Shown here piece by piece: positions 34,557 through 45,830 of a stretch of DNA of 64,000 nucleotides (within the stretch, counting starts at the first letter, position 1; each line of letters begins with the position of its first letter). Source of the stretch: Planctomycetota bacterium. Lineage in GTDB: Bacteria > Planctomycetota > Planctomycetia > Pirellulales > Lacipirellulaceae. The position numbers and the translations under genes are program-made. The notes beneath the pieces were generated by a model that did not search any database, had not been told where the DNA came from, and was given only the letters and a program-made list of their open reading frames with translations. The stretch covers positions 186,001 to 250,000 of the forward strand of contig JAKOXH010000043.1 of the NCBI GenBank assembly GCA_029781135.1, in the 5' to 3' direction.

Positions 34557-34857
34557 GGGAGTACACCTTGCTTTAGCTTGACAGGAAGAATGAGTCTCAG
34601 GCAAAGGCGCGAAGTCGCAATGAAACAATCACCCAGCACTAAGGAATTGAACTACAAAGTTCACGAAGTTCACAAAGAATGCAACCATGCCATCAACGAT
34701 CTCAGAATGACAGGTCTTGGCTTTGCGAGGATCATCCGCGTTGAAATGCGCGATCTAATTTTGCCTTCCTTAGTGCCCTTCGTGTCCTTTGTGGTTAGTT
34801 TTAGACCTTGGCGTCTTTGCGTGAGTTTCTTCAGTTAACTGGAAATAGCCACTTTTT
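34557..34857. other. 301-base gap with a TCACGCAAAGGC-type inverted repeat pair
   Basis: Arms at about 34591-34620 and 34805-34825 bracket the gap between prpC and the methylisocitrate lyase gene, matching the families at 26055 and 28775. No ORF is supported. Confidence 0.6.
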
Positions 34858-35733
34858 TTATTGAAAGTACGCTTGGTCGCGTTGTTCGTAGGAATTGTAA
34901 TCGAGCAGGTCGTAAAGTTCCTGGCGGGTTTGCATGAGGTCGAGCAGTTCGCGTTGGGTGCCATCCTCGGCGATGATCGTAAGTGCGGTTTCGGCGGCTT
35001 TCATCGCCACGCGGAGCAGCGTCACCGGATAGAGCACGGCTTTGTAGCCGATCTCCGCGAGTTCGGCAAACGTGAGTAGCGGACTCTTGCCGAACTCCGT
35101 CATGTTGGCGATGAGCGGGACATCGATCGCCTTGGCAAACGCGGCAAACTCTTCCTTGGTGGCGAGCGCTTCCGGGAAAATCCAATCGGCACCCGCGGCC
35201 ACGTACTTCTTGGTGCGGTCCACGGCGGCGTCGAAACTTTCGACCCCGCGGGCATCGGTGCGGGCGATAATCACGGTCGAATCATCGTGTCGGGCGGCGG
35301 CGGCAGCGCGGACCTTCGCGCACATGTTTTCTGTCGAGACCAGTGATTTGCCAGAAAGGTGGCCGCAGCGTTTGGGGAGTTCTTGGTCTTCGAGTTGGAT
35401 TGCGGCGGCACCGGCCCGTTCGAGTTCGACAACGGTTCGTTCGACGTTGGCGGTATCGCCGAAGCCTGTGTCGGCGTCGACGATGACGGGCGTCATCACT
35501 TGGGAGGTGAGATGCTGCAAATGCTGGGTCAATTCGGTCAAAGTGAAGAGGCCGATATCGGGCATACCGACGACGCCGGCCGAAAACGCCGCTCCAGAGA
35601 GATACATGGCCGAGAAGCCCATCTCTTCGATCAGCCGGCCCATGAGTGCGATCGGGGCACCGGGGACTTGGATCGCGCCGGCGGCGACGGCTTCGCGAAG
35701 CAGTTGGCCAGGGGATGGAGAGGTAATTGACAT
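34858..35733 (-). CDS. prpB: 2-methylisocitrate lyase
   Basis: The ATG at 35733 gives 291 residues (MSITSPSPGQLLREAV). The isocitrate-lyase superfamily block DADTGFGDTAN (metal ligands), the active-site KRCGHLSGK and the C-terminal helices are present. In PrpB it cleaves 2-methylisocitrate to pyruvate and succinate. The gene follows prpC in the same direction, separated by a repeat-bearing 301-base gap, so co-transcription is possible but not assured. Confidence 0.88.
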   Translation of the reverse strand: MSITSPSPGQLLREAVAAGAIQVPGAPIALMGRLIEEMGFSAMYLSGAAFSAGVVGMPDIGLFTLTELTQHLQHLTSQVMTPVIVDADTGFGDTANVERTVVELERAGAAAIQLEDQELPKRCGHLSGKSLVSTENMCAKVRAAAAARHDDSTVIIARTDARGVESFDAAVDRTKKYVAAGADWIFPEALATKEEFAAFAKAIDVPLIANMTEFGKSPLLTFAELAEIGYKAVLYPVTLLRVAMKAAETALTIIAEDGTQRELLDLMQTRQELYDLLDYNSYEQRDQAYFQ

Positions 35734-36132
35734 TCGCTGAATCGATTGACAGCTTCGCTGTAATTGGGCCTGTGGGAGGCGCCGATGACGCTTACTGTAG
35801 GTAGCACGTAATCGGCCTCGGAGAGGCCTCCTACAGCCCATTTGCTGCGCCGGCGTGCGGCGACATCGTAAGGTTAAATGATAAGCGGTGGAGCGATTAA
35901 GCGGCAAGTGTGGACGGTCGGGGTGGCATGGCCACTGCTTGGAGTGGCCATGTCAAGCGTCACATGCCCACGCCGAGCCGTGAGCATGGCACCTGGCCAA
36001 TCGTTGAACGGGCGTTTGCAGCGAATTGGTTGGCGACAGTTGTTGTGATCGCAGCTGCTCGGGGAGCAGCCGCTAAGCTCGTTGCCGTTATGGGCGGTTG
36101 TTGCGCGAAACGGTTGCGGTTAGGCTGGCGCC
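35734..36132. other. 399-base gap with nested palindromes
   Basis: It contains CTGTGGGAGGCG..GAGGCCTCCTACAG (about 35769-35834), a repeat also found at 51725-51800, and GGGGTGGCATGGCCACTGC..GTGGCCATG (about 35920-35955), and CAGCTGCTCGGGGAGCAGC near 36054-36072. No ORF is supported. Confidence 0.55.
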
Positions 36133-37854
<1,722 letters not shown>

Positions 37855-38545
37855 TTTGCCGGAGCGATTGGCAGCGGCACTAAGAGCCGGGCAGCGCGGC
37901 AGCTTGCAGCGGAATCGGATGTCGCCGCAGCTAAGCTATGGGCGCCACGCGGGTCCGCCGCCCTGCACGGCCCGCCCGGCCGCTGTGATGCTGCTCCTGT
38001 ATCAACGCGAAGGCTGTTGGCACTTGCCGCTGACGGAGCGACCGGCGACGCTGGTGCATCACGGCGGGCAGATTTGCTTGCCGGGCGGGGCCGTGGATGA
38101 AGGTGAATCGTCGAGCGATGCCGCCATCCGAGAAATGCGCGAAGAATTGGGAATCAGCGACGAAGTGACGCTTCTGGGCCGACTTGCGGATTGTTATGTC
38201 TTCGCCAGCAACTATCTAATTACGCCGTGGGTAGCCATCACGCAAGCAAAGCCGGAATGGCGGCCACACGCAGGTGAAGTGCAGCGAGTCGTCGAAATGC
38301 CACTTGACGTGCTGCTGGATGACGACTCGATCGGCAGCCTTACGATTAAGCGTGGCCCGTTGGAGTTTCACGCGCCTTGCTTTCATATCGGCGATGCGCG
38401 GATTTGGGGAGCAACGAGTGGGATTTTGGAGGAGTTAGGAGAGGCGTTAGTCGTTAGCTGTTAGTCGTTAGTTATTGGTCATTGGTTGTTGGTCATTGGT
38501 TGAAGCATCGTAAGGTAATTTTAGGTGTCTTGGACGGAGCAATTG

Positions 38546-39205
38546 ATGAATGGGGAAATAAGGCCGCGGGCGGTGGTGTTTGATTTGGATGGCGTGCTCG
38601 CTAATACAGAGGACTTGTACGAGCACGCGTGTGAGACCTTGCTGGGGCGACGGGGGCGAACGTACGATCCGCCGCTGCGCGAAGCGATGATGGGCCGGCC
38701 GGCGGCTGACGCGATCAAGCTTATGATTGAAACGCATGAGTTCACCGAGCCGGCCGACGTGTTCATCCTCGAATGTCACGAAATCATGCAGGTGCTGTTG
38801 CGGACGTCGCTTGCGCCGATGCCGGGCGTCGTGGAATTGCTGGATCGGTTGGTCGCCGCTCGATTGCCGATCGCCGTGGCGACGAGTGCCACACGGGAGT
38901 ACGCCGAGTTCGTGCTGACGCAGTTAGCGATTCGTCAGCAATTCGGATTCGTGCTTACGGCCGATGACATCACGCGCGGCAAGCCGGACCCTGAAATCTA
39001 TCATCTCGCGAGCAGGCGGCTGGAGATGCCGGCCGCCCGAATGATGGTCATCGAAGATAGTGCCAATGGCTGCCGGGCGGCGCTGGCGGCTGGGGCGTTC
39101 ACGGTGGCGGTGCCGAACCGCCACACGGCGATGCACGATTTTTCGGGCGTGCGGTTCATCGCCGAAACGCTGGCCGATCCGCGAATTGTGGCGGCGGTAG
39201 AGTAA
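38546..39205 (+). CDS. HAD-superfamily hydrolase (beta-phosphoglucomutase-like)
   Basis: The ATG at 38546, with GGAG 6 bases upstream, gives 219 residues. Motif I VVFDLDGVLA, motif II TSA near LPIAVATSATRE, and motif III K in TRGKPDPEIY with motif IV IEDSANG are all present. A capped HAD phosphatase acting on a small sugar phosphate is likely. No ribosyl or glucose genes are adjacent. Confidence 0.85.
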   Translation: MNGEIRPRAVVFDLDGVLANTEDLYEHACETLLGRRGRTYDPPLREAMMGRPAADAIKLMIETHEFTEPADVFILECHEIMQVLLRTSLAPMPGVVELLDRLVAARLPIAVATSATREYAEFVLTQLAIRQQFGFVLTADDITRGKPDPEIYHLASRRLEMPAARMMVIEDSANGCRAALAAGAFTVAVPNRHTAMHDFSGVRFIAETLADPRIVAAVE

Positions 39206-39216
39206 GCCCGCAAGCA

Positions 39217-39276
39217 GTAGGGTGGGCACCGCCCACCAACGATACCGCATCATGTGGTCGGCAATGCCCACCCTAC
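39217..39276. repeat. Family C inverted repeat (GTAGGGTGGGCACCGCCC..)
   Basis: GTAGGGTGGGCACCGCCCACC and GTGGGCAATGCCCACCCTAC arms occupy the gap downstream of the HAD gene. Other copies are at 54652-54725 (inside birA) and 58864-58921. Confidence 0.8.
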
Positions 39277-39287
39277 GCAAGATCACA

Positions 39288-39312
39288 GCGACCGCCGGTC
39301 GCGGCTTTATGG
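39288..39312. repeat. CGACCGCCGGTCG palindrome
   Basis: Second copy of the palindrome found at 18761-18786, here with the same GCGGCTTTATGG flank. Confidence 0.75.
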
Positions 39313-39480
39313 TGCTGGCAGTGCCATCACCCTAGGCCCGCATATTTGGTGCAGTCGCCGTGTTTTGCTAATTGCCAGCCCGGCAAATGGCCGATCCTTC
39401 GTTCGACAAACCATCATGCGCCCGTGGCCATGCATGCAATCGCCATTGGCAGCACGGTCTCTTCGAAGGAATCTAATACG

Positions 39481-39771
39481 ATGCGGCGTCCATCGCTTTT
39501 CTTGGGTGCGTTGTTGGGCCTCACGATCTTCGCGGCGAATGGCTGCCAGAGCTGTTCGAGTTGCCACGATTACGATCCGCCGGTGGCGAACTGCCAGTGC
39601 GGCCCGGCGGCTCAAAGCTGCAATTCCGGCGGTTGCTCGAGCTGCGGTTGCAACGGCGGTTACAGTGCTTCGAGTCCGCAACAAGGCAACGTGTACACGC
39701 AGAGCACGGATCCGAATAGCGTCACGCCAGTTGCGGGGCGAGTCGTTACGCCAGAAACGATTCGACGGTAG
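39481..39771 (+). CDS. Small cysteine-rich lipoprotein
   Basis: The ATG at 39481 gives 96 residues with a lipoprotein signal (lipobox AANGC) followed by a Cys-rich segment (CQSCSSCHDYDPPVANCQCG, CNSGGCSSCGC) and a Ser/Thr/Asn-rich tail. The CSSCH piece resembles a haem site but the surrounding sequence does not. A metal-binding or structural role is only a guess. The AAGGA upstream supports this start. Confidence 0.65.
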   Translation: MRRPSLFLGALLGLTIFAANGCQSCSSCHDYDPPVANCQCGPAAQSCNSGGCSSCGCNGGYSASSPQQGNVYTQSTDPNSVTPVAGRVVTPETIRR

Positions 39772-39795
39772 GACGTCTGAATTGGTCAGACTTAT

Positions 39796-39813
39796 GTCAG
39801 GCTAAAGCCTGAC
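39796..39813. repeat. Family A palindrome next to the stop at 39814
   Basis: Read leftwards, the TAG stop of the CX4CH gene (39814-39816) immediately precedes the palindrome. Confidence 0.85.
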
Positions 39814-41073
39814 CTACTTCGTCGGCGCATCGGCGGCCTGTTGCCGGCGATTGAAGATTTCCGGGTCGTACGGGTCGCAGGGCTGCCATGCTTCCGCGGT
39901 TGCGCCAAATCGCAGCCGATGCGGTGGTCGCAATGGTTGGGTGTTGCCATCCTCCGTCGCGCTTGCAGGCTGGACGGAAGCGTCCACACTCGTATGCTTG
40001 GCGTTCGGACCACTTGATCGAGTCGGAGTGCGAGCAATCGTTGACTTCGCGAGCGGTTTCGCCGGTGGGGCCATCAACTCAGCGGGCGGCGTGATAGCGG
40101 TCTTTGCCCGACGCGGGTGCTCATCACCGTCGCTCGTCGCAGCAACTTCCTGGTCGTCATTGGGCGTCTCATCGGCCGACGGTTTGGGAGGTGCGATGAG
40201 CGCCACCCAGTCTGCCAGATGTTGGAACGCCTGGTCTTGCCGCGGCCCCATGAGCGGTCCGTTCATGCCGGCGTGCGTCTGTCGCGGCAGCGTTAACAGA
40301 CGGCTTTTTTCGGGATTTTCGCGGTCGACGAGCGTCAGCGTAGCGGCCAAATTTAGCATCGTGGTGCGGCGATTGGCTTCGCCGCGCAGGATCGCGCGAT
40401 TGAGCTGAAACGCCTGCGGACCGCCAGGTTCGTGACACTTTGCGGCCGTGCAGTTGTTGACCAAGATGGGCTGCACCTTCCGCGTGAAGTTCTCGATGAC
40501 GCCCTCTGGCAGATCTGGCATCACGGTGGGCGTCGCTTGTGATTTTGAATTGGTCGAAGCTCCTGCCACTGCTGGGGATGGTAGGGCAGACGTTGGCATC
40601 TTCGCTGAGGCGTTCCGTTCTTTGGCGGCGACAAGTCGGCGCTCTAACAGCAGCAAGCGCGGATGGTCGGCCTGTAGCTTGCGCGCAATGACTAGTTCGC
40701 TTTCCGCGTCTGGCAAAAGACGTTCTCGAATACACCAATCCGCCAGGGACAGGTGGGCTTCAATCGTGTCGCTCGGAAGATGTGTCCGGCGGAACTCGTA
40801 CGCTTCGCGCATCGTCCGACCGACGAATGACACTTGAGATGGCGCAATCTGCATTTCGCTGCCTGCGCGAATAACGGCGTACGATTTTTCCGCGTGTGAG
40901 ATTTTTCCGACGAGCACACCGCCGTCGTGGAGAAGCATCACGCCCTGCTCACCGTTCGCGATCGTCGAGGGTGCGGCCGAAAATTGGTCGACTGCCCGCA
41001 CCGAACTGATGGCGACGAACAACGTCGCCAGCCAAGAAAGATAACGGAGAAATAGGAAGCGCGCGGAAAACAT
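39814..41073 (-). CDS. Secreted protein with CX4CH motif
   Basis: The 419-residue precursor has a signal sequence (LATLFVAISSVRAV) and then a small beta-rich N-terminal domain (HDGGVLVGKISHAEKSYAVI) and a helical segment. Then NFTRKVQPILVNNCTAAKCH, a CX4CH motif with otherwise cytochrome-like context (QPIL..C), is followed by FQLNRAILRG. The C-terminus is a Pro/Thr/Ala-rich tail ending in a GATAEAWQPCDPYDPE block. The motif spacing (four residues) is not canonical CXXCH; haem binding is uncertain. Its TAG stop is given by a family A palindrome. Confidence 0.75.
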   Translation of the reverse strand: MFSARFLFLRYLSWLATLFVAISSVRAVDQFSAAPSTIANGEQGVMLLHDGGVLVGKISHAEKSYAVIRAGSEMQIAPSQVSFVGRTMREAYEFRRTHLPSDTIEAHLSLADWCIRERLLPDAESELVIARKLQADHPRLLLLERRLVAAKERNASAKMPTSALPSPAVAGASTNSKSQATPTVMPDLPEGVIENFTRKVQPILVNNCTAAKCHEPGGPQAFQLNRAILRGEANRRTTMLNLAATLTLVDRENPEKSRLLTLPRQTHAGMNGPLMGPRQDQAFQHLADWVALIAPPKPSADETPNDDQEVAATSDGDEHPRRAKTAITPPAELMAPPAKPLAKSTIARTPTRSSGPNAKHTSVDASVQPASATEDGNTQPLRPPHRLRFGATAEAWQPCDPYDPEIFNRRQQAADAPTK

Positions 41074-41265
41074 CGCGGCAGAGGTTACGGAATCTGCCGA
41101 CGTGGGTCAAGGCTGGCAGTGATAGCAGGGTATGGATATACTTCCGACGGACTTTTGATTGGCCGCGCTATTAAGGGCGTTTGGAACCGTTCGGCGCGCA
41201 TGCGTTATTGTGGTCGCAGCCGCTCGGCGAGCGGCCGCTAAACGACCAAGTAAGTGTGAACGGCG

Positions 41266-41535
41266 ATGCAACGGACAATCGTACTATTTTCGGGGCATGT
41301 GCAGGGTGTCGGGTTTCGGTACACGACGCACTCGATCGCCCGCCGGTATGATGTAACAGGCTACGTGCAGAACCTTGCAGATCGCCGGGTGGAATTGGTT
41401 GCCGAGGGAGAACGCCAGGAAATCGATGCCTTCCTGCGGGAAGTGCGAGAGCGGTTTTTCAACCACATTCGGGATGAACGGGCGGATACAGGTCCGGCGA
41501 CCGGCGAGTTTGTTGGCTTCGAAATCCGGCATTGA
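41266..41535 (+). CDS. acyP: Acylphosphatase
   Basis: The 89-residue protein has the signature GHVQGVGFRY (10-19) with catalytic Arg18, GYVQNLADRRVELVAEG with catalytic Asn36, and a C-terminal (F/V)GFEIRH. Length and residues match the family, which hydrolyses acyl phosphates. It is a single gene, not in a clear operon. Confidence 0.95.
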   Translation: MQRTIVLFSGHVQGVGFRYTTHSIARRYDVTGYVQNLADRRVELVAEGERQEIDAFLREVRERFFNHIRDERADTGPATGEFVGFEIRH

Positions 41536-41858
41536 TCAAAGGGCCAGGGGCGAGCGGAATTGGCTCCATCCACCTTTCCCGCTGGATCTTTATCGGTAGA
41601 GCTGTATTGGTATTGGCACAGTTTGCAGGGGAAAATGTAGCCCTCTCGCTCCGCGAGCGGAGATTCATCACGCGAAGCATCGACTACACTGTAATAGCGG
41701 CCCTTGATTGGCGGGCCGTTAGAAGTTCTCATGGAAGTTTGGAATATATCGCGGTGCCGGCTTGATTGTCTGGCCTCGGTTGGCGGGTGGCGCTACGCGC
41801 TCGGCTGGCGCGTCGCGGCTAGACCGATACGTATCACTACAGCGCATTATCATTTGAC
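41536..41858. other. 323-base gap upstream of the ABC permease gene
   Basis: No ORF is supported. An imperfect inverted stretch GGCGCTACGCGCTCGGCTGGCGCGTCG near 41789-41815 is the only structure seen. It should contain the permease gene's promoter. Confidence 0.45.
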
Positions 41859-43322
41859 ATGGGAAATCTCTCGATTTGGCTAACGCCGGTTTGGATTCTG
41901 TCGCTGGGCGTCACGGCGGCAGTAATCTCGATGCTTGTGCTCTTGGGAGTTGTTTGGTTGATCTCGCGCCGAACGGCCGAGGCCGCCCTGCGGCTCGAAC
42001 GCGAGAGCATTTTGCAGTGGGTGTCGTATGTGGCCCTCGTCTTCGTGGGACTTAGCTTGCTGCTATCGCCCGTCATGCCCGTGCAGCAAGTATTTCACTC
42101 GCTCAGCCGACTGACGGCCGTCGGCCCAAGTTCGACGACGGTTACGATTCCCGCGAAGACAGACGATCAAGACGTGCCCGTGCAATTTGAGGCGGACGAA
42201 CTGCAATCGTATTCGTTCAAGAGTAATCAAGACTTGGTGATCGGCGTCGAAAAAGGCAAGGCCTACGCGGCGCCGTTTATCCGAGTCGAAGGCGCGGAAC
42301 CGTACGTGTGGTCACCGAGCAGCAAGCTGCAACGGTTATTTACTGGTTCGATCACCGATCTTTACGTGACCAACAAGAGCGATGCGCCGGCCGACCTAAC
42401 CATCAACTACGACACCGACGTGCCGCTGCGGGAAGTGCGACAGATTCCCATTGCCGCCGTTACGTTTCTAGCCATTTATGCCGTGTACTTTTTGCTGCAC
42501 TGGCTGTTCCCCGGCGTTTCCATCATTGCCCTGGCCACGACGAAAGAGGCGGTGGCCCAGCCGATCTATATCTTGGCGCTCGTCGTTGGCGTTTGCCTGC
42601 TCGCCCTGTACATCTACATTCCTTACAACACGTTTGGCGAAGACGTGAAGATGTACAAAGATTCGAGCCTGATGACGATCATGGTGCTCTCGATTCTGGT
42701 CGCGGTGTGGACGGCGAGCGTTTCGGTGGCGGATGAAATTGAAGGCCGCACGGCCTTGACGCTGCTTTCGAAGCCGATCAGCCGGCGTGAATTCGTGCTC
42801 GGCAAGTTTCTCGGCATTAGTTGGGCGAACCTCTTGATGTTCGTCGTGCTGGGTGCGTGGATGTTGATTTTGGTGTCGTACAAGGTGGTGTACGATAGCC
42901 GCGAGACCTCGAACCCGGAACCGAATTGGCAAGCCTGCCATGCCGAAATGATTGGCATCGTGCCGGGGCTCGTGCTCTCGTTCATGGAAACCGTGGTGCT
43001 CACGGCGATCAGCGTGGCGATCTCGACGCGGCTGCCGATGCTGCCCAACCTGGTGATTTGCGGCTCGATTTACGTGCTGGGCCACTTGGGGCCGCTGATC
43101 GCCCAATCCTCGGTCGGCCAAAACGAGTTCGTGGCGTTTTTCGGGCAGCTCATTGCGCTCGTGCTACCGGTGCTCGACCACTTCAACGTGCAGGCGGCGG
43201 TGGCCGGCGGCGTGCGCATTCCGCTCGATTACCTGGCGTGGGCGGCGCTGTATTGCGTCTTGTATTCGGCCGTGGCGATGCTACTCGCGCTCATTCTGTT
43301 CGAAGACCGCGACTTGGCATAG
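41859..43322 (+). CDS. ABC-2 type transporter permease
   Basis: The 487-residue protein has two N-terminal transmembrane helices, a periplasmic region of about 150 residues, and six C-terminal helices. The signature DEIEGRTALTLLSKPISRREFVLGKFLG is typical of ABC-2 permeases such as NatB/YhaP. No ATPase gene is adjacent, so the ATPase must be elsewhere. Substrate is unknown. Confidence 0.83.
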   Translation: MGNLSIWLTPVWILSLGVTAAVISMLVLLGVVWLISRRTAEAALRLERESILQWVSYVALVFVGLSLLLSPVMPVQQVFHSLSRLTAVGPSSTTVTIPAKTDDQDVPVQFEADELQSYSFKSNQDLVIGVEKGKAYAAPFIRVEGAEPYVWSPSSKLQRLFTGSITDLYVTNKSDAPADLTINYDTDVPLREVRQIPIAAVTFLAIYAVYFLLHWLFPGVSIIALATTKEAVAQPIYILALVVGVCLLALYIYIPYNTFGEDVKMYKDSSLMTIMVLSILVAVWTASVSVADEIEGRTALTLLSKPISRREFVLGKFLGISWANLLMFVVLGAWMLILVSYKVVYDSRETSNPEPNWQACHAEMIGIVPGLVLSFMETVVLTAISVAISTRLPMLPNLVICGSIYVLGHLGPLIAQSSVGQNEFVAFFGQLIALVLPVLDHFNVQAAVAGGVRIPLDYLAWAALYCVLYSAVAMLLALILFEDRDLA

Positions 43323-43384
43323 TCATTTCGAGTAGAATTTGAAATTGATCGCGGGTTACCCGTTCTTGTAAGTGAGGAACTGCC

Positions 43385-43600
43385 ATGCCCTCGTGGCAAT
43401 TTCAGAGGCATATCAACCCAAATCTCACGGTATCGATTCCGCCGGAGGTTGCCAGTCACCTTCCGCCCGATTCGGAAGTTCAAATCGTGCTCACGACACG
43501 CAGCGGCGACGATGCCGCTTGGGAGCACCTGACCGCGGAACAGTTCCTAGAGGGCTACGCTCCCGGCGACGCGATTTATGACCAATTACCAGAAGGGTGA
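43385..43600 (+). CDS. MazE-like small antitoxin candidate
   Basis: The 71-residue protein begins MPSWQFQRHINPNLTVSIPP and is acidic toward the C-terminus (AEQFLEGYAPGDAIYDQLPEG). It overlaps the MazF-like gene by 23 bases. GAGG lies 8 bases upstream of the ATG. Size, charge and overlap fit the antitoxin of a type II pair, but no clear AbrB or RHH fold is evident. Confidence 0.7.
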   Translation: MPSWQFQRHINPNLTVSIPPEVASHLPPDSEVQIVLTTRSGDDAAWEHLTAEQFLEGYAPGDAIYDQLPEG

Positions 43601-43907
43601 TCTGTTGTTGGTGGACTTGCCGTTTGCTGATACCGGCGAAACCAAACGTCGGCCAGCAATGGTAGTCGCGGACACGGGGGACGCCGGTGTATTGGTCGCG
43701 CGAGTGACAACGCAGCTTACACGGGCTGAGTTCGACATCGACCTCTCGGAATGGCAGCGCGCCGGCTTGTTGGCTCCATCGGTCGTCCGTCTGCATAAGT
43801 TGGCGACCATCAAGAAGTCGTTCTTGGGTAGAAAGCTGGGAACGATTTCTGCACCGGACCGCGCGAGAATAGCAGTCGCGGTCAAACTGCTTTTCGAGGG
43901 GTGGTGA
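43578..43907 (+). CDS. PemK/MazF-family toxin
   Basis: The 109-residue protein has the MazF/PemK pattern: KGDLLLVDLPFADTGETKRRPAMVV (the RPA..V block), the central VARVTTQ and the later SVVRLHKLATIKKSFLGRKLG. Family members are sequence-specific RNases. It overlaps the small antitoxin-like gene, consistent with a type II toxin-antitoxin module. Confidence 0.87.
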   Translation: MTNYQKGDLLLVDLPFADTGETKRRPAMVVADTGDAGVLVARVTTQLTRAEFDIDLSEWQRAGLLAPSVVRLHKLATIKKSFLGRKLGTISAPDRARIAVAVKLLFEGW

Positions 43908-43937
43908 TCACGACCTGCAAGTATTAAGGGCTGTCTA

Positions 43938-45773
43938 GTGAAAAAGGCCAATCGAACTCGGGCAATGAGTTTTCGGTCGCTCGCCCTAATTATAGTCATT
44001 TTTTGCTCATGTGCAATTGGTCCTCCCGATGCCTTGGCGGCCAAGCGACCGACAAATGTTGTTGTTATTCTCAGTGACGACCAAGGCTGGGGCGACTTCA
44101 GTTTCAACGGCAATACGAACCTGCGCACGCCGTATGTGGATTCGCTGGCCCGGGACGGCGCGCAGTTCTCGCGGTTCTATGTGTGCCCCGTATGCTCGCC
44201 GACGCGGGCGGAGTTTCTCACCGGGCGGTACCATCCGCGGAGCGGCGTGCATGATGTTTCGACCGGCGGCGAGCGGATGAACGCCGATGAAACGACGATC
44301 GCCGAAACGTTTCAAGCGGCCGGTTATGCCACGGCACTCTTCGGCAAATGGCACAACGGGCAGCAGTGGCCCTATCATCCAAACGCGCGCGGATTCGCTG
44401 AGTTTTACGGTTTTTGTTCCGGACATTGGGGCGACTATTTCAGCCCGCCGCTCGATCACAACGGCGAAATCGTGCGGGGCAATCGCTATCTGGAAGATGA
44501 CCTTGCGGAGCATGCGGCAACTTTCATTGAGCGGCATCGCGACCGGCCCTTCTTCGTGTATCTGGCGTTTAATTCGCCCCATTCGCCGATGCAGGTGCCG
44601 GATCGATGGTGGAATGAATTCAAGGAAAAACAACTGACACTTCACGGCACGAATGCCGCGCGCGAGGACGTGGCTCATACGCGGGCAGCGCTGGCGATGT
44701 GCGAGAACGTGGACTGGAATGTCGGCCGCGTGCTCGACAAACTGGATGAATTGAAGTTGGCCGAAAATACGATCGTGCTATACTTCTGCGATAACGGGCC
44801 CAACGGCCATCGTTGGAATGGCGGACTCAAGGGCATCAAAGGTTCGACGGATGAAGGGGGCGTGCGGTCGCCGCTGGTAATCCGCTGGCCCGGCAAGATT
44901 GCCGCGGGCACGCGCGTTCCTCAAATCGCGGGAGCGATCGACTTGCTGCCGACACTCGCGTCACTGACGGGCGTGCCGTTGATTAGCAAGAAACCGCTGG
45001 ATGGCAAGAATTTGGCGCCGCTGTTGGTGAATGGCGGTGGTGACGCTGGGGAAAAAAGAGAATCAACAGCGGCAGCAGTCGACGAGCTTCGCGACCGCAT
45101 GATCTTTTCGCACTGGGGAGGAGCAGTCAGTGTGTGCACGCAGCAGTATCGCCTCGACCGTGATGGAAAGCTGTTCGATTTAATTACCGATCCCGGTCAA
45201 ATCAAGGACATTTCGGAGCGGCAGCCGGCGGAGCAGGCGCGGTTGTCGGCGGCGGTTGCGGCGTGGAAGAAAGATGTACTGGGTGATCTTACAAATGGTC
45301 ACCGGCCGTTCACGATTGGCCATTCTGGGTGTGTGGTAACGCAATTGGCCGCTGCCGATGCCGTGCCACATGGCGGAATCAAGCGGTCGAGCGTTCACCC
45401 GAACTCATCGTATCTCACGCACTGGACGAGCACCGACGATGCAATCACTTGGAACGCCGAAGTTTTGACAGCGGGTGATTACTCTGTTGAAGTCTATTAC
45501 GCATGCTCGCCAGCGGATGTCGGTTCCTCGATCGAACTGCGCATCAACGGCAATCAAGTTGTCGGGCAGCTGACTGAACCGAACGACGTACCACTGCGCG
45601 GCGACGAGCATGACCGCGTGCCGCGGGACGAATCGTACGTGAAGGACTTCCGACCAATGAAGCTGGGCGTCATTCACTTCGAAAAAGGGCGCGGCGATCT
45701 CACGCTGCGGGCGACGAAGATCCCGGGGTCGCAGGTGATGGACCTTCGGCTGTTGGTGCTGCGGCGGAAGTAG
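43938..45773 (+). CDS. Secreted sulfatase
   Basis: The 611-residue protein (GTG start; ATG at 43965 is an alternative) has a signal sequence (LALIIVIFCSCAIG), the metal-binding start NVVVILSDDQGWGDF, and the formylglycine signature CSPTR at 86-90. Further blocks are GKWHNGQ, HPNARGF and CDNGPNGHRWNGGLKGIKGSTDEGG. The C-terminal ~200 residues form a beta domain. It should hydrolyse sulfate esters of polysaccharides. Cys86 requires formylglycine-generating enzyme or an anaerobic SME, not seen in the window. Confidence 0.9.
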   Translation: MKKANRTRAMSFRSLALIIVIFCSCAIGPPDALAAKRPTNVVVILSDDQGWGDFSFNGNTNLRTPYVDSLARDGAQFSRFYVCPVCSPTRAEFLTGRYHPRSGVHDVSTGGERMNADETTIAETFQAAGYATALFGKWHNGQQWPYHPNARGFAEFYGFCSGHWGDYFSPPLDHNGEIVRGNRYLEDDLAEHAATFIERHRDRPFFVYLAFNSPHSPMQVPDRWWNEFKEKQLTLHGTNAAREDVAHTRAALAMCENVDWNVGRVLDKLDELKLAENTIVLYFCDNGPNGHRWNGGLKGIKGSTDEGGVRSPLVIRWPGKIAAGTRVPQIAGAIDLLPTLASLTGVPLISKKPLDGKNLAPLLVNGGGDAGEKRESTAAAVDELRDRMIFSHWGGAVSVCTQQYRLDRDGKLFDLITDPGQIKDISERQPAEQARLSAAVAAWKKDVLGDLTNGHRPFTIGHSGCVVTQLAAADAVPHGGIKRSSVHPNSSYLTHWTSTDDAITWNAEVLTAGDYSVEVYYACSPADVGSSIELRINGNQVVGQLTEPNDVPLRGDEHDRVPRDESYVKDFRPMKLGVIHFEKGRGDLTLRATKIPGSQVMDLRLLVLRRK

Positions 45774-45814
45774 AAAATCCGGCGAAAACTCTGCTGCTAT
45801 ACATCTGGGAAGGG

Positions 45815-45820
45815 TATAAT
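45815..45820 (+). promoter_or_regulatory. TATAAT -10 element upstream of hicA
   Basis: TATAAT ends 10 bases before the hicA ATG, giving a very short leader. No good -35 element is seen at 17 bases spacing. Confidence 0.45.
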
Positions 45821-45830
45821 ACACAGTCGG

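Noticed and set aside
43385..43907. Possible restriction or defence island with the sulfatase
   Set aside because: Only a MazEF-like pair is visible; the sulfatase and permease are unrelated metabolic genes.
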